This document shows positions 24,104-31,175 of a stretch of DNA of 64,000 nt, in pieces (the first letter of the stretch is position 1; every line of letters begins with the position of its first letter). Where the stretch lies: the NCBI RefSeq assembly GCF_001426435.1, contig NZ_LMER01000020.1:589985-653984 (forward strand), written 5' to 3'. The translations under genes were made by a program, and so were the position numbers. The notes beneath the pieces were generated by a model. The model did not search any database and was not told the origin of the DNA. It saw only the letters and a program-made list of their open reading frames with translations. This stretch comes from Angustibacter sp. Root456. GTDB lineage: Bacteria; Actinomycetota; Actinomycetes; Actinomycetales; Angustibacteraceae.

Positions 24104-25159
24104 ATGGGGCTGTTCGGACGGCGCAAGAGCTCTGACGAGCCGACGCTCGAGCAGCTGCGCCACTGGCACCTGCTCCTGCTGCCCCACCACGTCAACCACG
24201 CCGAGGTCGACCGCCTGGTGCGCAACCGCTACCCCGACGCCCGGCTGGCCGACAACCGCCGTGCGCGCCTGGGCCGCCAGTCGTCGATCAGCGGCCCTCA
24301 CCTGCTCGAGCCGGACGAGCTCGACTACGTCAAGGTGCCCTCGCCGTGGTCAGTGGCCTACGCCCTCGAGGTGGAGCCCGAGCCCGACCCCGAGGCCTTC
24401 GACGACATCGCCGACCCCGTGCTGCGGGCCTGGTGGATGCGCGCGTTCCCGCGGGGCAAGCCGTTCCGCGAGGAAGGGGACGCCGTCGACCTGGGGCTCG
24501 CCCTCGCCCGCCGGCTCGGCGGGGTGCTCCGGGCAGCGGGCAGCAACGTCGTCCTCGAGCCCGACCACGAGCGGATCACCGACCTCACCGTGTGGTCCGG
24601 CTACTGGCTCGACCCCGAGCGGCTCCTCGCGCTGCTGTCACCGCTGCTGCCCGGCGCCGACGTCGACCTCGGGGTGCACGGGCGGCACGAGGCCCCCCGG
24701 CGGCGGACGGCGCAGCCGTGGTCGGTCGACCCGCTCGACCCGCTCGGTGCCGACCTCGCGCACGCCCTCGGCGACGCCGATCACGAGATGATCGACGCCG
24801 TCAGCGCCGAGCACGACGCCACCGCGCTCGAGCAGGGCGTGGTGCTCGACGGCTACGCGCTGACGGCGGCCGGCAACATCGTCGTCGAGGTGATCCAGGA
24901 GGACGCCGTGCCCGGCTGGGTGCGCGAGCGCGTCGTCCACCAGCTGCTCGACGAGAGCAACCCCGTGGTCACGTACTCGGTGCGCTGGCTGCCCGAGGAC
25001 CTGACGCTGCTGGAGTCGGAGGACCCGCCGTACGCCTTCCGGATGGAGCGCGAGCGGTACCGGCCCCGGATGCGCGCCGCGGCGCTGGCGCTCGCGGAGG
25101 CCACAGCGGGTGTGGTCAGCGACGGCTCCGGCTTCGAGGTCGACCGCTACTCCCTCTAG
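24104..25159 (+). CDS. uncharacterised 351-residue protein
   Basis: A soluble protein with no signal peptide or membrane helix, starting MGLFGRRKSSDEPTLEQLRH. It is acidic overall, with many Glu/Asp-Pro segments. Visible landmarks include FPRGKPFREEGDAVDLGLAL (about 125), VWSGYWLDPERLLALLSPLLPG (about 165) and YSVRWLPEDLTLLESEDPPY (about 300). The gene starts 12 bases after dcd and is probably in the same transcript. I do not recognise a domain; the two-half layout may indicate duplicated alpha/beta domains. It is followed by a block of extragenic repeats. Confidence 0.8.
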   Translation: MGLFGRRKSSDEPTLEQLRHWHLLLLPHHVNHAEVDRLVRNRYPDARLADNRRARLGRQSSISGPHLLEPDELDYVKVPSPWSVAYALEVEPEPDPEAFDDIADPVLRAWWMRAFPRGKPFREEGDAVDLGLALARRLGGVLRAAGSNVVLEPDHERITDLTVWSGYWLDPERLLALLSPLLPGADVDLGVHGRHEAPRRRTAQPWSVDPLDPLGADLAHALGDADHEMIDAVSAEHDATALEQGVVLDGYALTAAGNIVVEVIQEDAVPGWVRERVVHQLLDESNPVVTYSVRWLPEDLTLLESEDPPYAFRMERERYRPRMRAAALALAEATAGVVSDGSGFEVDRYSL

Positions 25160-25173
25160 CCCCCCCTCCCTTC

Positions 25174-25263
25174 CCGTGATCATGCACGCCAGCGCACGTG
25201 CCGTCGTCCGTGATCATGCACGCCAGCGCACCTGCCTTCGTCCGTGATCATGCACGCCAGCCC
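25174..25263. repeat. family-1 extragenic repeat, three direct copies at 34-base period
   Basis: CCGTGATCATGCACGCCAGC occurs three times in the same orientation, beginning at 25174, 25208 and 25242, so the 23-base units are separated by 11 bases. The last copy has a changed end. Unlike the copy at 1892-1940, these cannot pair as arms of one hairpin, though each has a self-complementary TGATCA core. Confidence 0.88.
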
Positions 25264-25267
25264 ACCG

Positions 25268-25350
25268 CTGGGGAGCATCACTGCATTCGATGATGGCGAC
25301 TGGGGCACCCCACTTCACTAGGTTGGCGACGGGGTGCCACCGCGGCCAAC
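25268..25350. repeat. family-4 extragenic repeat, copy 1
   Basis: This element shares a long pattern with 27008-27090: CTGCATTC, then CTGGGGCACCCCACT-CACTAGG, then ACGGGGTGCC and CGCGGC-AAC. Internal inverted repeats (GGGGCACCCC and GGGGTGCC) suggest a folded structure. It lies directly downstream of the diiron oxygenase gene, where it could act as terminator. Confidence 0.82.
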
Positions 25351-25372
25351 CCAGGGGAGAGGTGCGGGCGGG

Positions 25373-26272
25373 TCAGAGGAGGTGGATGCGACGCCACCGG
25401 CGCGCGCTGAGGCCGCCGATGAGCCCGAGGTCGTCGAGGAACCTCACGAGACCGCGCGCGCTCGAGCGCAGCTGCTCGGCGTAGTGCTCGTTGGATGCGG
25501 CGGCCGCGCGCGCGACACGCGGGTCGAGCCCCACCGCGGCGTACACGTCGGGATGCACGAGATTGCTGACGATGACCTCGGCGACGACCGCGATCACCGC
25601 GCGGTGCCGGCGCCGCTCGGACGCCGAGAGCTGGGGCGCCCGACGCGCGAGCTCCTCGCGCGCGAACCGCATGTGGCGCGCCTCCTCGATGACGTGGATG
25701 CGGCTCACCTCGCGCGACAGCGGCTGCACGCGCTCGTCGGTGATGAGGTCGCGCTGCAGGATGTCGAGCACCTCCTCGGCCACGAGGATCGCCGCGTACG
25801 CCGCCGGCCCGTGGCCGATCGTCTTGAAGAGCCGGCCGAGCCGCCGTCCGCGCGGCGACGGCCCGTACGCCGGGCAGCCGTACGCCGCGGCCATCCGCGC
25901 GAACATCACCGAGTGCCGGCACTCGTCGCCGATCTCGGTGAGGGCGAACTGCACGTGCGGCTGCGACGGGTCGTCGTCGTAGACGTCGCGCAGCACCAGC
26001 TGCATGAGGATCATCTCGAACCAGATGCCGACGCCGCTGATCGAGGCGAACTCGTGGCGGGTGAGCTCGGCCTGGCGCGCGGGGTCGAGGTCGTCCCACA
26101 GGTCGGTGCCGTAGAGCGTCGACCACTGCGGGCTCATGCCGTGCAGGGACGGGTCGATGGGGGCGCCGTAGTCGAGGGCGACGTTGGGGTCGAACGAGGC
26201 CTTGGCGGACGACTTCAGCAGGCGCGTCGGGACGACCTCGCGGTCGAGGGTGGCGGGGCGAGCGGGGGGGAT
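25373..26272 (-). CDS. AurF-type diiron N-oxygenase family protein
   Basis: About 299 residues of the diiron oxygenase family related to AurF (p-aminobenzoate N-oxygenase). The four-helix metal site is visible as ELTRHEFASISGVGIWFE, ALTEIGDECRHSVMFARM, LVAEEVLDILQRDL and IHVIEEARHMRFAREEL, supplying the Glu and ExxH ligands. Family members begin about ten residues before LDREVVPTRLL. There is no ATG, GTG or TTG at that point. An AGGAGG site at 26277-26282 precedes an ATC codon at 26272, taken here as a tentative non-canonical start. The frame remains open upstream into the TetR gene. It is divergent from a TetR regulator and probably repressed by it. The substrate is unknown; AurF oxidises an arylamine. 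Confidence 0.85.
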   Translation of the reverse strand: MPPARPATLDREVVPTRLLKSSAKASFDPNVALDYGAPIDPSLHGMSPQWSTLYGTDLWDDLDPARQAELTRHEFASISGVGIWFEMILMQLVLRDVYDDDPSQPHVQFALTEIGDECRHSVMFARMAAAYGCPAYGPSPRGRRLGRLFKTIGHGPAAYAAILVAEEVLDILQRDLITDERVQPLSREVSRIHVIEEARHMRFAREELARRAPQLSASERRRHRAVIAVVAEVIVSNLVHPDVYAAVGLDPRVARAAAASNEHYAEQLRSSARGLVRFLDDLGLIGGLSARRWRRIHLL

Positions 26273-26295
26273 CTGGCCTCCTCTGGCGAGTAACT

Positions 26296-26310
26296 GTAAA
26301 TCATGTTTAC
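26296..26310. promoter_or_regulatory. TetR operator candidate in divergent promoter
   Basis: GTAAATCATGTTTAC is an inverted repeat (5-base arms GTAAA/TTTAC, 5-base spacer) between the diiron oxygenase and TetR genes. It is AT-rich against a very GC-rich background. TAATCT (26314-26319) lies 7 bases before the ATG at 26327 and could be the -10 of a leaderless tetR transcript, so a protein on the palindrome would cover that promoter. Confidence 0.6.
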
Positions 26311-26326
26311 TGCTAATCTGACTCGC

Positions 26327-26959
26327 ATGCAAGAGGTCGACGGGCGCCGGCAGCGATGGGCCGGCCACCGGCAGGTCCGGCGCGCGGAGTTCGTGGGCGC
26401 CGCCCTCGAGGCGATCCGGGCGCACGGGCCGCAGACCGGCCTCGACGAGATCGCGGCCCAGGCCGGTGTGTCCAAACCTGTGCTGTACCGCCACTTCGCC
26501 GACCGCTCGGACCTGTTCGCCGCCGTGCTGGACGCCATCGCCGACGAGGTGCTGCTACCGCAGATCGGCCTTGAGGCGCTGGCCGACGCCGGCGGCGAGC
26601 TCACTGACGGCGAGACGGTCCGGCGCGTCGTCCAGGCGTTCGTCACGGTCGTGGACGACGAACCGCACCTCTACCGGTTCGCGCTGCGGCACGCCGGGGT
26701 GGGCTCGGACGGCGACTTCGTCGCGGCGACCGAGCGCCGGATCGCCGTCGCCCTCTCGGCGCTGGTGGGCGACCGGTTGCGCGCGCTCGGGCTGGACTCG
26801 GGTGGCGCGCAGGTGTGGGCGTTCGGCGTGGTCGGGATGGTGCAGCTGGCCACGCGCCGCTGGGCCGACGAGCGCTCGATGTCGGCCGACGCGCTGGTCG
26901 ACTACCTCGTGCGGATCATCCAGGGTGGTCTCGTGGCGCTGACCACCCCGCCCGCCTGA
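26327..26959 (+). CDS. TetR/AcrR-family transcriptional regulator
   Basis: A 210-residue regulator. The N-terminal helix-turn-helix reads LDEIAAQAGVSKPVLYRHFA followed by DRSDLF (about residues 37-62). The C-terminal ligand-binding part is all-helical and of average length. ATG 26327 is preferred over ATG 26303 because a TANNNT -10 lies between them and the earlier ATG is inside the palindrome. The gene is divergent from the diiron oxygenase gene, its most likely target. The pair is flanked on both sides by same-orientation family-4 repeats. Confidence 0.9.
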   Translation: MQEVDGRRQRWAGHRQVRRAEFVGAALEAIRAHGPQTGLDEIAAQAGVSKPVLYRHFADRSDLFAAVLDAIADEVLLPQIGLEALADAGGELTDGETVRRVVQAFVTVVDDEPHLYRFALRHAGVGSDGDFVAATERRIAVALSALVGDRLRALGLDSGGAQVWAFGVVGMVQLATRRWADERSMSADALVDYLVRIIQGGLVALTTPPA

Positions 26960-27007
26960 GTGACCTCGCCAACCGGGGACGCAGGGATCCGCCCCGGTGC
27001 GCTGGCC

Positions 27008-27090
27008 CTGGGGCGCTCTACTGCATTCCCTGAATGCCGCTGGGGCACCCCACTGCACTAGGAGTGCAACGGGGTGCCCCCGCGGCGAAC
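27008..27090. repeat. family-4 extragenic repeat, copy 2
   Basis: A same-orientation partner of 25268-25350, located between the tetR stop (26959) and the convergent end of the Fe-S oxidoreductase gene (27092). It shares TGGGGCACCCCACT and ACGGGGTGCC segments at identical spacing. The two copies bracket exactly the diiron oxygenase/TetR pair. Confidence 0.82.
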
Positions 27091-27091
27091 C

Positions 27092-29404
27092 TCACTTGCC
27101 GCGGTTGACGGCGGCGAGCAGCATCTGCGCGACGTCGACCACCTCGACGTCCTCGCGCGCGGACCCGTCGGCCTGCTGAGCGGCCAGCCCGTCGCTGAGC
27201 ATCACCCGGCAGAACGGGCAGCCGATCGCGATCTTGTCGGCCCCGGTGGCCACGGCCTCGGCGGTGCGGTTGCTGTTGATCCGGGTGCCGAGCTTCTCCT
27301 CCATCCACATGCGCGCACCGCCGGCGCCGCAGCAGAACGAGCGCTCCTTGCTGCGCTCCATCTCGCGGTACTCGACGCCGGGGATGGCCTCGATCAGCTC
27401 GCGCGGCGGCTCGTAGACGCCGTTGTGGCGGCCGAGGTAGCAGGGGTCGTGGTAGGTGATCGGCGTGCCGGCCGCGGTGACGCCGTCCTTGGCCGCCGCG
27501 CTACCGGCTACCGGGGCGACGGGCACGAGCCGCTTCTCGCGCACCAGCCGGTTGAGCAGCTGGGTGTGGTGCACGACCTCGTACTTGCCGCCGAGCTGGG
27601 GGTACTCGTTCGAGAGGGTGTTGAAGCAGTGCGCGCAGGTGACGACGATCTTCTTGGCGCCCACCTCGTTGAGCGTCTCGACGTTCCCCTGCGCGAGCAT
27701 CTGGAAGAGGAACTCGTTGCCGGCGCGCCGAGCCGGGTCGCCCGTGCAGGCCTCGCCGTCACCCAGGACGGCGAAGTCCACGCCGGCCGTGTTGAGCAGC
27801 TCGGCGACGGCTCGCGTCGTCTTCTTGGCGCGGTCCTCGAACGCACCGGCGCAGCCGACCCAGAAGAGGTACTCGACGTCGTCCAGCGACTCGACGTCCT
27901 GGCCGACCTGCTTGACCTCGAAGGGCAGGTCCTTGGCCCAGTCCAGACGCATGCGGGCGTTCATGCCCCAGGGGTTCTGCGCGTTCTCGAGGTTCTTGAA
28001 CAGCCCGCCCAGCTCGCTGGGGAACGCCGACTCGATGAGCACCTGGTAGCGGCGCATGTCGACGATGTGGTCGACGTGCTCGATGTCGACGGGGCACTGC
28101 TCGACGCAGGCGCCGCACGTGGTGCAGCTCCAGAGCACGTCCGGGTCGATGACGCCGAGCTCGGCCGCGGCCGAGCCGTCCGGGTTGTAGGCGCGCAGGA
28201 AGTCGAGGTTCTCGTGGCCGGCGTACCCGGTGTCACCGATGAGGGGGCGTTCGGCGGCGGCGCGGGTGCGCGGTGCCAGCGCCTCGACGTCCGGCTCGGC
28301 GGCCTGCAGCGGCTTGCCGTTCTGGGCCGCCAGGTAGGTCGGGTGGGCCAGTGCCTCGAGGTACGGCGCCTTGGCGCGGGTGTGGTCGCGCAGCCCCATG
28401 ATGAGCAGCTTGGGCGACAGCGGCTTGTCGGTGTTCCACGCCGGGCACTGGCTCTGGCAGCGGCCGCACTCGGTGCACGTGTTGAAGTCGAGCAGACCCT
28501 TCCAGGTGAAGTGCTCGGCCTGGCCGACGCCGAGGGCGGCGTCCTCGTCGAGCTCGTCGATGTTCTCGAAGTCGACCGGCTCGCCCTTGACGGCGATGGG
28601 CTGCAGCGCGCCGAGCGACGTCCGGCCGTCGGCGTGGCGCTTGAACCAGATGTTGAAGAAGGCCAGGAACCGGTGCCAGGCGATGCCCATCGCCGGCTGC
28701 AGCGCGACGGTGATGAACCACGCCATCGAGATGAGGATCTTGATCGTCGCGACGACGATGATGGCGTTCTCGAGCGCGCCGCGGGTCAGGCCGGTGAAGG
28801 CGTTGCCGAACCAGAAGGTCAGCGGGAAGTGCAGGGCGCTCGCCCAGCCGTCGCCGACCTGCTTGCCGAGCGCGTACTCCAGGCCGCGCAGCAGGATGAC
28901 GCAGATGACCACGCCGAGGATCGTCAGCTCGACGTAGTAGGCCTGCCAGAACGTCGAGCCGAAGAAGCGCGAGCGGCGGCCGTCGTCGGGCGCGCTGCGC
29001 GGGTGCTGCTTCTGCCGGATCGCCATGAGCGTGAGGATGCCGACCAGCGACAGCCACGCGATGGCCTCGGTCGCCCACTCGAACGGCACGAAGTGGCCGA
29101 TGAACGGGATCGCGAAGTGCGGGTCGAACAGCTGCCCGTACGCGGTGACCAGCGAGAAGAACAGCAGCCCGAACGAGACCATGACGAACCAGTGCGCCAC
29201 GGCCACGACCGGCAGCCGAGCCATGCGCGTGTGACCGAGGAACTCGCGCACGAGCGTGACGGTGCGCGTGACCGGCGCGTTGGTGCGGCGTCCGTCGGGC
29301 TGCCCGAGGCGCACCGTGCCGACGATCGTGCCGACGGTGCGGGCGAACAGCGCGACCCCCACCGCGGTAGCGGCCAGGGCCAGGACGATGGCGGCGACCT
29401 GCAT
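27092..29404 (-). CDS. membrane-bound (Fe-S) heterodisulfide-reductase-like oxidoreductase
   Basis: A 770-residue protein. The N-terminal 240 residues hold five or six helices of the NarI-like/cytochrome-b type (AHWFVMVSFGLLFF, TIKILISMAWFITVAL). Two ferredoxin-like [4Fe-4S] motifs follow: CTECGRCQSQCP (about 306) and CTTCGACVEQCP (about 430; second residues approximate). The C-terminal half has two CCG-type domains, with DPCYLGRHNGVYEPP and RSFCCGAGGARMWMEEK, as in HdrB/HdrD and GlpC/LutA. It corresponds in layout to mycobacterial Rv0338c-type iron-sulfur reductases, which link electron-transfer flavoprotein or beta-oxidation electrons to the quinone pool (family knowledge). No partner gene is adjacent. 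Its 3' end abuts a family-4 repeat. Confidence 0.9.
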   Translation of the reverse strand: MQVAAIVLALAATAVGVALFARTVGTIVGTVRLGQPDGRRTNAPVTRTVTLVREFLGHTRMARLPVVAVAHWFVMVSFGLLFFSLVTAYGQLFDPHFAIPFIGHFVPFEWATEAIAWLSLVGILTLMAIRQKQHPRSAPDDGRRSRFFGSTFWQAYYVELTILGVVICVILLRGLEYALGKQVGDGWASALHFPLTFWFGNAFTGLTRGALENAIIVVATIKILISMAWFITVALQPAMGIAWHRFLAFFNIWFKRHADGRTSLGALQPIAVKGEPVDFENIDELDEDAALGVGQAEHFTWKGLLDFNTCTECGRCQSQCPAWNTDKPLSPKLLIMGLRDHTRAKAPYLEALAHPTYLAAQNGKPLQAAEPDVEALAPRTRAAAERPLIGDTGYAGHENLDFLRAYNPDGSAAAELGVIDPDVLWSCTTCGACVEQCPVDIEHVDHIVDMRRYQVLIESAFPSELGGLFKNLENAQNPWGMNARMRLDWAKDLPFEVKQVGQDVESLDDVEYLFWVGCAGAFEDRAKKTTRAVAELLNTAGVDFAVLGDGEACTGDPARRAGNEFLFQMLAQGNVETLNEVGAKKIVVTCAHCFNTLSNEYPQLGGKYEVVHHTQLLNRLVREKRLVPVAPVAGSAAAKDGVTAAGTPITYHDPCYLGRHNGVYEPPRELIEAIPGVEYREMERSKERSFCCGAGGARMWMEEKLGTRINSNRTAEAVATGADKIAIGCPFCRVMLSDGLAAQQADGSAREDVEVVDVAQMLLAAVNRGK

Positions 29405-29495
29405 CGGTGCTCCTGTTCGGGATGTGGACCAGCCCGGTCACTCTACGGGGCGGTAACTTGCGCGGCCACGTCGTGTGACGAGCGTCGCGTTGGCG

Positions 29496-30278
29496 TCAGC
29501 CTGGCAGGGTTCGTCCCCCGATGCGTCGCGACATCTCGCGCGCGGTGCGCGCCGTGGCTTCGGCCAGCCGCGCGGGGTCGACGCGGTCGACGCCGTCCCC
29601 GGTCGCGTAGGTGATCGCCAGGCCGGCCGCCGGGTGCCCGGCGTGGTCGAGGACGGCGGTCGCGACGCTCGCGAAGCCCGGAGTGATCTCGCCGTCCTCG
29701 GTGGCGTGACCCCGCGCGCGGACGTCGACGAGCAGCCGGCGCAGCGCGGACGGCGAGTCCGGCCCGGCGGCGTGGCGCAGCACGAACGCCTCGCGGTCGG
29801 GGAAGAGCGCACGCACCTGCGCCGCGGGCAACGCGGCGAGCATCGCCCGGCCGGACGCCGTCAGCTGAGCGGGCAGCCGCACGCCCACGTCGGTGACCAG
29901 CGAAGGCCGTCCCTTCGCGCGCTCCTCGACGACGTAGAGCACCTCGCGCCCGTGCAGCACGGCGAGGTGCGCGCTCTGGCCGATCGAGTCCACGAGGCGC
30001 GCCAGCAGGGGGCGGGCCAAGCGGGCGAGGGCGTCCTGGTGCGTGTACGCCGACCCGACCTCGAACGCGGTGACGCCGAGCCCGTAGCGCCGCTCCTCGG
30101 GCAGGTGGACGGCGAACCCGGCGTCCACGAGCACGGTGAGCAGGTGGTAGGTGGTCGACCGGGGCAGCCCGAGGTCGGCGGCGATGCGTGCGGCGGGAAG
30201 CGGGCCCGCGTGCCGCGCCAGGTGGGTGAGGATGCGTAGGGTCTGCTCGGCAGCGGGCACCCGGCTCGCGCCGGTCAC
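29496..30278 (-). CDS. IclR-family regulator, probable repressor of the hut genes
   Basis: A 260-residue regulator. The winged helix at residues 1-65 contains RIAADLGLPRSTTYHLLTVL. The effector domain (about 80-250) carries RLVDSIGQSAHLAVLHGREVLYV and the ligand-pocket segment LTASGRAMLAALPAAQV. GTG 30278 is the start; the divergent gene starts only 14 bases away. IclR-type HutR controls histidine utilization in Corynebacterium, as I recall, through a palindrome TCTGwwATwCCAGA. A very close match lies just upstream of hutH here, so this is the best candidate regulator. Confidence 0.88.
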   Translation of the reverse strand: MTGASRVPAAEQTLRILTHLARHAGPLPAARIAADLGLPRSTTYHLLTVLVDAGFAVHLPEERRYGLGVTAFEVGSAYTHQDALARLARPLLARLVDSIGQSAHLAVLHGREVLYVVEERAKGRPSLVTDVGVRLPAQLTASGRAMLAALPAAQVRALFPDREAFVLRHAAGPDSPSALRRLLVDVRARGHATEDGEITPGFASVATAVLDHAGHPAAGLAITYATGDGVDRVDPARLAEATARTAREMSRRIGGRTLPG

Positions 30279-30292
30279 GGGAGGAGCCCCGG

Positions 30293-31009
30293 GTGGACGG
30301 GATGCTCACGCGCGAGCGCTACCTCGACGCGCTCGAGGGTGATGTCGCCGCCATGGCCGACCACCTGACGTCGGGCGACCTGTCCGCTCCCGTCGCCGGC
30401 TGCCCCGGGTGGGACCTCGGCGACCTGGGCAGCCACCTCGGCGTCACCCACCGTTGGGCCACCGACGCGCTCGGGTCGCAGACCCCTCCGGCTGAGGGCT
30501 CTCCGCCGCCACGTGACGAGCTCGCTGCGTGGTTCGTCGACGGAGCCGATCGACTGCTCGGCGCCCTGCGCGGCACCGACCCGGCCACGGAGTGCTGGGG
30601 CTTCGGGCCGAAGCCGTGCACCGCCGCGTTCTGGGTGCGGCGGCAGGCGCTCGAGACCGCGGTGCACGTCTGGGACGCCGCGATCGCGCTCGACCGTCCG
30701 GCGCGGGTCGCGGCTGACCTCGCCGCCGACGGCGTCGAGGAGGTGGCCCGCGTGTTCTACCCGCGACAGGTGCGCCTCGGCCGACGCGAGCCGCTGGCCG
30801 CACCTGTGGTGCTGCGCTGCACGGACGTCGGCTGCGACGTCCTGCTGGGGGAGGGCGAGGCGGTGGCCGCCATCGAGGCGGCCGCCGAGCCGCTGCTGCT
30901 GCTCGTCTGGGGACGGCACGACCTGGCGTCGCTGGCCGCGGACGGCGCGCGCGTGACCGGCGACGAGGCGGCGGTGCACTCGGCGCTGTCGGTGCCCCTC
31001 ACCCCCTGA
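30293..31009 (+). CDS. mycothiol-dependent maleylpyruvate isomerase-like (DinB/MDMPI) protein
   Basis: A 238-residue protein of the MDMPI family. The N-terminal DinB-like four-helix bundle includes CPGWDLGDLGSHLGVTHRWA, with a His expected to bind metal, and WVRRQALETAVHVWDAAIAL supplies a further His. The C-terminal part (about 160-238) is the small SCP2-like domain common in this family (LGEGEAVAAIEAAAEPLLLLVWGR). GTG 30293 follows GAGGAG by six bases; ATG 30302 is an alternative. Family members use mycothiol in isomerisation or thiol transfer. It is between the IclR gene and hutH and may share their regulation, but a role in histidine breakdown is unproven. Confidence 0.85.
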   Translation: MDGMLTRERYLDALEGDVAAMADHLTSGDLSAPVAGCPGWDLGDLGSHLGVTHRWATDALGSQTPPAEGSPPPRDELAAWFVDGADRLLGALRGTDPATECWGFGPKPCTAAFWVRRQALETAVHVWDAAIALDRPARVAADLAADGVEEVARVFYPRQVRLGRREPLAAPVVLRCTDVGCDVLLGEGEAVAAIEAAAEPLLLLVWGRHDLASLAADGARVTGDEAAVHSALSVPLTP

Positions 31010-31018
31010 GGCGATCCT

Positions 31019-31085
31019 CCGGCAAGTTCCCCGGAACTCGTCGCCTGAGCGACCTCCAGGCGTCGAGTTCCGGGGAAGTCGTCGG
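31019..31085. repeat. family-2 extragenic palindrome, copy 1
   Basis: A 67-base near-perfect hairpin: CCGGCAAGTTCCCCGGAAC continuing to CGCCTG on the left, CAGGCG through GAGTTCCGGGGAAG on the right. It is shared with 32757-32824. It lies after the MDMPI gene and 19 bases before the hutH operator. It could end the upstream transcript. Confidence 0.88.
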
Positions 31086-31103
31086 GAGCGAGGGTCAGGC
31101 ACA

Positions 31104-31121
31104 TGTCTGGGATACCAGACA
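31104..31121. promoter_or_regulatory. HutR-type IclR operator upstream of hutH
   Basis: TGTCTGGGATACCAGACA is an inverted repeat with perfect 7-base arms and a 4-base spacer, 54 bases before the chosen hutH ATG. It agrees with the recalled corynebacterial HutR consensus TCTGwwATwCCAGA except for GG in place of ww. Confidence 0.75.
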
Positions 31122-31175
31122 CAACGTCGCCGTGGCGACTGCCGCGGCCGAGTGGACGGCGCTGCAATGGACGGC

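Noticed and set aside
25174-25263. Three direct repeats at regular spacing considered as a small CRISPR
   Set aside because: Only three units with 11-base spacers, no cas genes, and the same unit occurs elsewhere as hairpins, so it is an extragenic repeat.
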